Below, one piece after another: positions 55,046-64,000 of a stretch of 64,000 nt of DNA; within the stretch, counting starts at the first letter, position 1; every line of letters starts with the position of its first letter. Below the pieces are notes generated by a model that had not been told where the DNA came from, did no database searches, and saw nothing but the letters and a program-made list of their open reading frames with translations. Source of the stretch: Pieris napi. Its lineage: Eukaryota > Arthropoda > Insecta > Lepidoptera > Pieridae. Position numbers and translations under genes: made by a program. Location: positions 8,394,267 to 8,458,266 of the forward strand of contig NC_062243.1 in NCBI RefSeq assembly GCF_905475465.1, written 5' to 3'.

Positions 55046-55343
55046 TTTATAATATTATTACTAACCGGAAATGTCAGTATACCATATGTAGTCTAACTTT
55101 AGTTTTAAGGATTTAAATTTGTGCGACCTTGTAGGAAAAGAACGAAACAATTTACAGGCAAATAAAGCGGAAAATTTTGCTTCAATACAAGTTCGAGAAT
55201 CGATTTATGTGCTTCGTTAAATTTACCCTAGTTTCCCAGCACAACTTGTTACTTATATTTAGCGGCTAATTCAATAGTTGGTCTAACTACATAACCAATA
55301 CAATTGCTTGTAAAGCACTAACTTGTGCATTAAACGGCCCAAA

Positions 55344-58300
55344 ATGTCTAGTTCAAGCGAAACCGCCGCCCACATGGAGCCGGAAGCAAAGATTATGGCG
55401 CAGATGTGTATGCAAAAAACAAAAATCAATACAAAGCGTAAATATATAAAGCATTACAACTAAAGTAAGTATAGTAGTTTTTCTTAACCAGTATTAGAAA
55501 AAAAAACTACATAAATATACAAACATCAATCTCTTATTATCTTCTCAATATTTGTTTAAGAAATCAAGTTAAAGTGAACTAATTATGTTTTTTTCTTAAA
55601 TTCCTAGTAGTGTTGATGTGCATGATTGGTAATAATTTTAGCTTCTTATTGCTATTTGCTAGTAAAATAATATTTTAAATACTACTACAGATCCGGGCAC
55701 CCTCTACTGGCCCCGATATGCACGAGATATTGTTGATTACCACTATTAGAAAGTAACAGACTCGAACACTGCAGGAACAAGGAATTTTAAATACGTAATA
55801 CAAAATAGTATTTTCAACATAATGATAAGCGCGCTTAAAGATGTTGCATCTACACACAATTAATCTATGTACCTACGCTTGCATATTACGTCTTTGTATG
55901 AAATTTATTGCGGAATCGTCGAGGCGCCTGCTATAAGGATATTAACTTTGTCCCTTTGACTTAGAGTGGAAAGTTTTTCCAACGTGCTTCCGCTAAATTG
56001 GATATAAATTATAACATAGATCCTTCAGTACACACAACGTTGACAATATTATTTGGGACGATGGAATTATTAAGTTGAATATAATTGCGTGATATATTAC
56101 TGGTTTTGAAAAATTTGAGTAATATTTTTAATAACCAACTATTAAACGTTTAACTTACACTTACTTTGGCGCAACGACCAAGTGAGCCTTGGCCTCCGAA
56201 ACTAGATAGCTCCATCTAAGCGTTAAACAGTATAAAGTATAATATGTTGAGGGTAGTTAACAAAAGATAGGTACGTGTGATTACCGTGTATGAGGTGGTT
56301 TCTTGTGATTTTCGAATTTGTATAACATTGTAAGTTTTTTTTCGGGAAGAAGGCTATGATGTTAAGCGAAACCACGGCCAATGGACACTTCCTTTTATAG
56401 GCTCGCAAGTTGCATTGATTCGGAAATACTTCAGTGGGCAGCTGATTCCACAAAGTGGTGGTGAGCGGCAAAAACTGCCATAAAAAACGGCCAGTTGTGG
56501 AACGACGAACGTCGAAGTGATTCCGGAGTGAAGTACCGTCTCGCCTTGCTAAGCACATCAAGCTTCTCGGAAGCTAATTAAATTTCTTTAAAATTCCATC
56601 TTTTCCCTAGAAATTTATAAAGTAGTAAAAGACCGAAGATATGTCAACGCCAAGTACTTCCATGCTGGCTGTGGCTTTAAGAAGTGTCTTCGAAAAGAGG
56701 AGTCAAAGGGTGTTTTTAGCGGATAATGCGTATTGTGTCTTCTTGGGGTTAAATTGGACAAGATTCAGCGTCGAAATAAGTTTGTTCCGGTAGTGATGGA
56801 CAAATGTCCGATAAATACCGCCATAGTCAGTGTGAAGAGTGTTCCGAGTGCTATCGTCTGCACCACAATGAATGTGGCTAAGTTGTAACATATCCTTGAT
56901 ATGCAAAAGCCACATAATATTTGTTGTAGTTAACAATAATTAATCAGGAAACGCTCTAAAATAAGTTGCACAATATAAGGTAGAGCAATTCATTAATTTA
57001 TTTTGTGAAAATCCTCTTTTAAAAGGTTTGGTATGGAGGCTTTATTTAATTTAATGCTTAGATTTAGCTAAGTATTAGTTATTTTTATAATTTGGTCTTT
57101 ACATAAATATCCATTTGCCTATTTTACTTAAATGACTAATATTATAATGTATTTTATATACGACAAAATGTTATATAATCATAAGGTCCTATAAAAAGTA
57201 TTAGATTTGGTTGCACACATTGTATTTTGTGTTTAGGAAACATAATTGTTTCATATATTATGAAGAGTGGCAAGTTTTGGAATACTTTATCTTCGATGTA
57301 TCATATTACAAATTAGACATTATTTCATTTACTGTGCAGCCTAGCGTAGTGCGATCCTATACAACGGATTATCTTAATCTATAAGTGCAATTAATATTTG
57401 CACTTGACATGAAGGAAAATCAGTGGCGCCTACAACCTTTTAGGTCTGGGCCTCAGATTTCTGTATCTGTTCCCTGATCTTTATTTTTTCTAACAGGCAT
57501 CTAAGTGATCTTCTGCGCTAGACACATGCCGTCGACTTTTTGTGTCTGTCAAGGTGCGGGTATCGAACCTTAGACAGACGCTGAAGGAAATGAAGGAAAA
57601 TATAGCGAAATAATCACGGTATACGTTAGCTGTGAGACTGATCACCTTGCCTAAAAAGCAAAAAGTTTCTAGCGCCATTGGTGTTTTTGATCACCTTTCC
57701 TTTTTGATTATGTATTGAAATTAACATCAATTAGTTATAACGTTTATAGATCTTAAGAGATAAGAGATATCGATGATCCGCTTATCGACCAATTCCCTAA
57801 TTGGGTATATACATTATCTTTTATGTATCTGTAATACTACGTAAACATCATTTAATGGAGCTGGTTATTATTTTGATAAATTGTGTTATTAAACAACTAC
57901 GAGTAGTTGTCGTGCGTCTGACAGGCATCTAATGACCTCTATTGAATGTTTTAATAATAACATGAATACGAAAATGTTTTGTTTTTTTCTATAGTATTTT
58001 GTGCCTAAAATTCAACTTAAGAACATATTTATTTTTCTTAAATTGAAATTATAGATCATATTTTATATTTTAATCGAGTTCCTAGGTGTGCTAAGTTTCG
58101 TATGTTTTTATATATGTTCACCAATTTCTTGTATATAAATATAATTTTCTAACAGACAAATATACAGTTTTTATAATATTCTTAACAGTAATAATAATTT
58201 AAAATTTTGGTTCCTGTGACACTTATTATGTATTTCTTTGTCATGAAGTCCATATTTAGGACCAAATCAAAAGGAACACATAGGGAACAATCCAAATTTC

Positions 58301-60955
58301 ATAAAATTCGATTCAGTAATTTTTTATCGTTTTTGGACATGTATACATACCTAGGTAACACTGAAAATGTTTAGAAAATGAAAAACGATTTAATGTAGAA
58401 AGTTGCCAACTTTTATTATTTTTCGAAGTAATCTCCGTTCCTCTCTACGAGTACACATCGTCGCATTCGATGGAACCACTGAGAAAAGCAGTGGGCCCTT
58501 TCTTCCTTAGGGTCTCCTCTATAGCATTTTCGTACGCTTTCACCGCATCTTCAGGGCTCGTAAAGCGAATACCTTGAATTTTATCTTTAGTTCTAGGGAA
58601 TAAAGTCGCAGGGCGCCAGATCAGGACTGTATGGCGGATGACTCATTATCTCGACACCTGCCATAGTCAAATATTCAGTCCGATTTGCGGAGTGCGCTGA
58701 AGCATTGTCGTGGTGAAGGAGGATCCTGCGTCGAGGGCGCTGCTGTCGAATTTTTTCCAAGACAACAGGCAAACATACGTTACATTACATAGCGTTTGAC
58801 ATACCAGTCTGCAGTAACTGTCCTTTCATGACCTTTCCGACCAAAGAATGAATCATCTTTTTTCCTAGGTTTTCTTTACCTTAGTTGGCCGATCCTCGAA
58901 AGGAAACACCAAAAACAAATGACAAATGAATGCAATTTACTACATTATTACCAAAGAGTTCTAAAATTTAAATTCAAAAAAGTTTTCCAATTGGCCAGTT
59001 CTAAACATTTTCAGTGTTACCTACGTAATATAGGGCATTTGGAAATCGTTTAATTTTCCTAAATTACTTTTTAACAACTTTAATTCAAATAACTTTTTAC
59101 ACTTGACTATATATTTGACTTTCACATAATCGAAATGTTTTGGGGTTGCTTCACGCAGTAGTAAATATATATTTGAATTTCAGACTTTGCCCTCATCGTA
59201 GAACCCACGATTCCATCAAAGTTGGAGACTGGTAAATAAGTTATTCACAAGAGCAAATACTGTCGTCGTGTAAGGTGAAGCAATTAGCCGAGACAATGAA
59301 GCGAATGAATGAATTATGTTGTTATTTCGTAGCTACGCTTGTGTTACAGATAGATTTGGAATTATGATGAATTTGAAAATTACAATATTAATACAAAAAA
59401 ATGTTGCAATGGCGTTTATAATATCAATTGACCATACCTATGATTTGTCTGAAACTGGGGTACAGAAGAAGACATTATTTCACGCATTGTCGTTAAACTC
59501 TATACATATAAAGGAACCAATTAGGTTTCATGGCTGCTTTAGCGTCATAGACGAGCCCTAGCAGTATGGAATATGACGCCAGTAATTTTATGCAATTCCC
59601 ATTTACCGTGAATTAAGGTAACCGAACACGTATTATAAGCCGGCTCAGCACAAAGCGGTGTATACCAATACAACAGTAATAGATACGTATTGAATACTGC
59701 TGTGGTTTTGATCGCTCTATCGCTTAATTTTATTCTCTTTGAATATATTTGCTTTAGGATTAAACGATGTATTATGAGTTTATGATTAAACACAGTAAGT
59801 GTTGTTTTATCACTAATTTTGAAATGGAGAATGATTTTTGGTCGTCATCAGGTGATTTTTTATTTTTTTATTCATTGAACAGGGGCAAACAGGCAGCTCA
59901 GCTGATATTAAGTGGTACCGCTCTTCGACACTCGCATAGCCAAAGCAGCAATTAGGCCTTTTAAAAATTAGTACGTCTTATCTTGAAGGACCCTAAGTCG
60001 AATTGGTTGTTGAAATACTTCAGTGGGCAGCTGTTGCAAAGTTGAGAACACGGCAATAAGTTGAGAACCGCTCAGTTCTAGAACGACGGTTAAAGGTACC
60101 AATAGGAGAGGAGTAATGTGTGAAATTTGATCAGAGAAACTTCATAGTATTTAGTATTGTCGTTTATAGACATAACCTTTACCCATTTAAAGAAAACACT
60201 TTTTAACCGGATTGAAGTTGTGAATTATTATAAATTTACAATTATTTTACATAATTTTAAATTTAACCGACGTTTCGCGTGCTTTACAGCCTGCGTGGTC
60301 ACGGTGCCTCACCGTCACTCAAATTTATAATAATACATAACTTCAATCCGGTTAAAAAGTGTTTTCTTCATAGTATTTATTCACCTTTTAATTTTTGAAC
60401 AAATTTTTTAGGTCCATCATAGTTTTATCGTAGCTCGGTAACCACAAATTCAAATAACCACAAGACTACACCTATTTATTAAGTGCAAGGCCAAAAATTA
60501 AAATTATTAAGAATATTATTATAGTGCAACCTTGTCTTCGAATCCTTCAGTACGAACGATACGTAAATTTGAATACCTACCGAAAGGAAGTAGTAAAAAT
60601 AAATTTTACTATGAAATATACTGGAGCGTATTTAGAACTAAACGGAAGCTCAAACACATCGTTCAATTAGAATATTTTATCGCCTTGATAAATACAAATA
60701 ATTGATAAAAATAAATAGTGTTGTTATAAGAGACTTCTTCTATTGGTGCCTTTATAACTGGACGTTGGCCGTCAGTCACGCGAAGCGTGTCTTGTGTCCT
60801 GCGCCAGATGCAGCAACCCTTCCGCAGTCACAATACCCGTCCAATATCTAACGTTAACGTTACGATGCCATGATTTTCCCTTCTTAATAAGATACCAAAT
60901 ACATTTTATTTCAGCTTTGTTTAATTCACGGGCGTTAATCTGTAGGGATGTTTAA
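55344..60955 (+). CDS. Possible three-exon gene, 61 residues
   Basis: Exon 1 (55,344-55,437) starts AAAATG and reads MSSSSETAAHMEPEAKIMAQ, ending C|GTAAAT in phase 1. Exon 2 (59,184-59,231; TTGAATTTCAG acceptor, G|GTAAAT donor) reads FALIVEPTIPSKLET in the matching phase. Exon 3 (60,915-60,955; TTATTTCAG acceptor) reads LFNSRALICRDV and stops; AATAAA follows at 60,955-60,960. All phases agree, but exons 2 and 3 are short and a chance alignment is possible. There is no known family. Confidence 0.28.
56223..56561 (-). pseudogene. Non-LTR RT C-terminal remnant
   Basis: The frame reads LRNHFDVRRSTTGRFLWQFL, then LTTTLWNQLPTEVFPNQCNL. This is the diagnostic C-terminus of a jockey/CR1-like RT, longer here than in the other scraps. 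It has no catalytic RT motifs. Confidence 0.7.
56937..57418. other. AT-rich stretch, nothing recognised
   Basis: No feature was noticed. Confidence 0.4.
57419..57680 (-). mobile_element. tRNA-derived SINE, copy 5
   Basis: On the plus strand the 3' part reads GGCGCCTACAACCTTTTAGG, TCTGGGCCTCAGATTTCTG, then GCCGTCGACTTTTTGTGTC. The head is disrupted, with a short CTAGCGCCATTGG end block repeated near 57,668. It is the same family as at 3,952. Confidence 0.65.
57681..58349. other. AT-rich stretch, nothing recognised
   Basis: No feature was noticed. Confidence 0.4.
58350..59025 (-). mobile_element. mariner deletion derivative
   Basis: The element is about 676 bp, flanked by TA, with ends CTAGGTAACACTGAAAATGT and complement TCTAAACATTTTCAGTGTTA (extended by CCTACG). 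It keeps the 3' half of the transposase gene and has lost the 5' half. It shares ends with 5,498-5,937, which kept the opposite half. Confidence 0.85.
58400..58790 (-). pseudogene. mariner transposase catalytic-domain remnant
   Basis: The minus strand reads LLHHDNASAHSANRTEYL, then SPDLAPCDF. The Asp in HHDN and the Asp in PCDF are 34 residues apart, the DD34D spacing of mariner. The C-terminal KIQGIRFTSPEDAVKAYENA follows, and a stop appears near REERR. The first catalytic Asp region and the N-terminus are deleted, so it is non-functional. Confidence 0.85.
59860..60105 (-). pseudogene. Non-LTR retrotransposon 3' end remnant
   Basis: The plus strand shows GAAATACTTCAGTGGGCAGC, the antisense of the LPTEVF-type RT end seen at 56,223. 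It is preceded by AACAGGCAGCTCAGCTGATA and GTGGTACCGC, the antisense 3' UTR. Several frame breaks are present. Confidence 0.5.
60190..60370. mobile_element. Fold-back repeat with hammerhead-like core, copy 2
   Basis: GAAAACACTTTTTAACCGGA at 60,192 and its complement ending at 60,369 form inverted arms of about 50 bp. Between them the minus strand carries GCTGTAAAGCACGCGAAACG, as at 54,948. The right arm matches the end of the 54,901 copy. Confidence 0.55.
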
Positions 60956-60960
60956 ATAAA

Positions 60961-62690
60961 TAAAAATATTCTGTAAAAGTAAACTGACTTTAATAGTGTT
61001 AAACAAAAGCTTATAACTAATACAACATTATGGGTTGCGATGCCGAATTAACAAACATTACATCTTTGTCTCATAATAATCAAATATCTAATGTGATAAT
61101 TTTATTTATGTTAAAACTATGTTATCTATTTATCTTAAAGAATGAATATCTAGATTATTGTTTACTGTTGTATGTATTATTGTTTATTGTTGTACCATAT
61201 TTTATTCCAATAATATATTATACTATGTTACAAACTTTGTGAATAATGTAATTTTGTGTACACTCTCATTTATGTACCAAGGCATGTACGGATTTTCGTC
61301 CTTGTGTTGTAACCACGACTGAAATCACACATTGTAACATAATTTTATTCGCGTCCGTCCACACGTTCTTGCTTCCTTCACTTTTCGCCATGTTATAGTG
61401 GACCAATTCTGTGTAGCTTTTATTTTGAATACAGCGCGCCGTACACTGTACAGGTTGTTTTAGTGTGTAAGAGAGATGTAGATACAATTTTCATTAGTTA
61501 TTCTTATTCTAAATTGCCACAAGGTGTTTTAGGCTTTAGATTACAGTTTTCAGCGATAAAAGTAAGATCATAAGCACAAGGTTATCATTTATTAAGCAGC
61601 AATTTCATAAAGTAGCTATAAATATATAAAAATACTTGTACGAAATATTGTTTCATATAGGCCAAAGGCAATTCAATAAAAAATAATGTGATATAAATAG
61701 GTTACGTTTCTACTTTAACATTCTGAGTTTATAAATATGACTTTTCCACTTACCAAAGACAACCCTGTATCATAACAAGACGCTTTCAGTAAGCTTTATG
61801 GTAGTATCAAAGCGATGGACCAAAGTGTACGATCCCTAGCAGCACGACTTCATCAATAGCTAGTCAATTAATAATTAGCAAGGCACTATACCTTGCATTA
61901 AATATTCTGTGGGTGAAACTTTTGGATGACGTCATAATGTTAAACTATATTTATGAGCCCAATGCATCTTTTATTATTCACCCGTATCGATGTCTTATAC
62001 GGGACGTAAAATGATAGCTTTATATCATCTGTGGGTGCTTTGTCGGTTTTTCAGCGATAGTAGACACAAAATAATATTAACATATCGATGATTGGTGGAT
62101 TGGTGGTAAAGCGGAGTCAATAAAAATAGGGCATTAAAGAAGCTCAAAAAGTATCTTAAGCCTTCGGTTGAATCTATAGTAAACTTATTTAAATATTTAC
62201 CATATCGCTAAAACATAACGATTCTTGAGTACGGTTGATACTAATTTTTCATTGATAACTGAGGCAAGTTTTAGAAATGATTAAAACATATTCTAGCAAT
62301 TGAAAAGCTTTTGAAGCTTCTTTACTCGTATTACGTTGATCGAGTGAGTTGCATAAATAATATAAAACATTGGGGGGAGTTCATTCAAAGGTTCTATACA
62401 AAGCTATTCACTTAAAATGTAAAAGCTGCTACAGAGCAAGAGAACTATAGAGAATTAATTCTATGCTAATATTGTCTTTGGGTCTGTAACATCTACTAAT
62501 TTCATCTATTATTTATATATACACATCTATTATTAAGAAAAAAAGCATTGATCTTATCTACGTTTAATCAACTTACGCAATTAAGTACGCTATGGAAGGC
62601 AACTTCTATCCGTGATATTTTAAATACATATATTAATAATATCAAGTCGCACTACAAAACTGTATGGGATTTGACCTCAGATTGCGTGTT
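60961..62690. other. Mostly unrecognised AT-rich DNA
   Basis: A minus-strand ORF of 41 codons from the ATG at 61,391 (context ATAACATGGC) begins MAKSEGSKNVWTDANKIMLQ and ends at 61,266. It could be a first exon or chance. The 70-codon hydrophobic frame at 61,030-61,242 has no signature. Confidence 0.3.
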
Positions 62691-62699
62691 TTGTGATCA

Positions 62700-62925
62700 T
62701 TATTAAATTCTAATGGTTAAGGCGGTGACTAGCTCTCTGTGTCTCACAAATGTCTTCGAGATTTTGGGTCTAACCTCTAGTGCGTTGTAGGCCTTAGGCA
62801 TGCTGGTTTTCTTTATTGTACGAGGTAGTGTGAAATGCGCATATAAACAAAAAAAGAGAAGTCCATTGGTGAGCAGCCGGGGCTCGCATGCTCAAGACCC
62901 TAGGTCAATACTGTTCTGCAGAACA
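62700..62925. mobile_element. SINE fragments
   Basis: At 62,712 TAATGGTTAAGGCGGTGACT resembles an A box, with GGTCTAACC about 55 bases later, on the plus strand. At 62,850-62,925 GTCCATTGGTGAGCAGCCGG is the antisense head of the SINE family of 3,952. Confidence 0.4.
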
Positions 62926-63304
62926 AGTGAGTGAGCAATACCTACTATGTACTGCGTATTACCGCACTAAAGCAAAAACCTCCTTCGAAGAAAAATCATT
63001 TTCCATTTATATTATTGCCAAAATACTTGAGAAATAAGATTATAGAGATGAGATGTCTAGACGCGAACCTCGCTTCGATAAATTGCGTCAAATTTAAATG
63101 TCGAGGGATTTGATACGTAAGACTATTTGGCATATGGTTTCACTTTTTTGGAGTTTTTAAATTACACGGAAAAGAGCATAACTCTGAGACAATGTATCTC
63201 TAAATCTGAATGAGGTATAGGTTCATGTAGGATAAAATTTCGTTCAGATTGTTTGATTCAGTAAGTTAAGAGTAAGGATTTTGTAACGGCTTGATTCAGT
63301 GACA

Positions 63305-63703
63305 TTAAATGTCTGATGTTCTAAGGATGTCTTTTTTGAAAGAGTTGCGAAGGGAATTGAATATGTCTAGCGTTGAAAAAAAGTCGTTGTATAGTGAAGG
63401 TAACCGATTAAATAATGAATGTTTAATGCAGTTATGAAATGTAGGAGGAACTGAAAGCAGTGATGTATTTCTTGTCCTGGTTGGAGGCGTATTAAATTGA
63501 GGACAATCAAATTTATTATTAAGTATATCGTATAGGAACATTATGTCCAGAAGTTGAGACCTTTCGTCTAAGGTACTGAAATTGAAGGATTTCAATTCCC
63601 GATAATCCCGGAAATATATTTTTACTTTGAAATTAACGAGTATTGGCACAACATGAGCGCAGACACTAGTGGACTTATGGCTCAGGCAATAGCAGGTACA
63701 CAT
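63305..63703 (-). pseudogene. Non-LTR RT C-terminal remnant
   Basis: The 132-codon frame reads LKSFNFSTLDERSQLLDIMF, then LYDILNNKFDCPQF and RTRNTSLL. This matches the thumb and C-terminal region of jockey/CR1-type RT proteins (L..RR...L..LYKILNG..DCP...). It ends in a stop at 63,305 and lacks the catalytic YXDD region. Confidence 0.7.
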
Positions 63704-64000
63704 GTTATTATGTAAAATATCTTACACCATTTTAAAAGCTTTCTAACAAATTGAGGATATTGATTATAGTCTCAAGACAAATTATATTAAAGGAGAAGTC
63801 TTCAGAATATAACTAGAAGCACTTGTTCATTAATTTAATTGCCCAGGCACTTATCTCTATGCCGCGTGTTTGGTGAACGTGCAAATTAGAGGCTTTGGCA
63901 TCAAAGCTCATTACTGGTGTAGTAGATGAAGTAAAATGTTGATATTTGTAATATGGAAATACTTTATTTTAAATTGAAAAATAAGTCTAATTAGCCGTCC

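Overview
The window looks like insect, probably lepidopteran, nuclear DNA. It is AT-rich and almost free of long ORFs. It is full of short decayed mobile elements typical of moth and butterfly genomes: a non-autonomous Helitron with TC...CTAG ends inserted between A and T, tRNA-derived SINEs, mariner deletion derivatives, and 3' tails of non-LTR retrotransposons. Introns are small and bounded by GT/AG. The order-level assignment is inferred from repeat content; nothing in the window proves it.

Region by region: (a) 3.5-12.2 kb, minus strand, holds the one gene that could be reconstructed with confidence. Ten exons, all with matching splice phases, encode a secreted chymotrypsin-fold serine protease homolog of about 432 residues. 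The catalytic His and Asp positions are substituted, while a Ser is kept in a degraded GDSGG motif. Its introns carry a 1.33 kb foldback element, a mariner derivative, a SINE, a MITE and LINE scraps. (b) 12.2-33.2 kb is mostly repeats: TIR elements, LINE ends and SINEs. It also has less certain coding pieces: a plus-strand exon pair at 25.7/27.6 kb, a terminal exon pair at 31.2-31.56 kb followed by AATAAA, a 67-residue signal-peptide ORF at 23.0-23.2 kb, and a frameshifted pseudogene near 16.3 kb.

(c) 33,260-45,277 is the outstanding feature. It is a 12,018 bp element with perfect outer terminal inverted repeats and an exact 9 bp target duplication (CGACTCTTT). Its interior is not a gene but about 65 copies of a 172 bp monomer. 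Six copies run in one orientation, then the orientation flips at 34,698/34,699 and about 59 copies run the other way. The long arm keeps an exact 172 bp register and has a higher-order period of 14 monomers (2,408 bp). It is therefore a satellite array packaged inside a transposon, with the architecture of a giant Foldback/Mutator-like element.

(d) 45.3-64 kb returns to decayed repeats: a complete short Helitron, a SINE split by a later insertion, an RTE-like LINE end, a second mariner derivative retaining DD34D motifs, and two elements with a degenerate hammerhead-like motif. There are also a few candidate exons, including a possible three-exon 61-residue plus-strand gene at 55.3-60.96 kb. 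Apart from the serine protease homolog, no gene here is claimed with high confidence.
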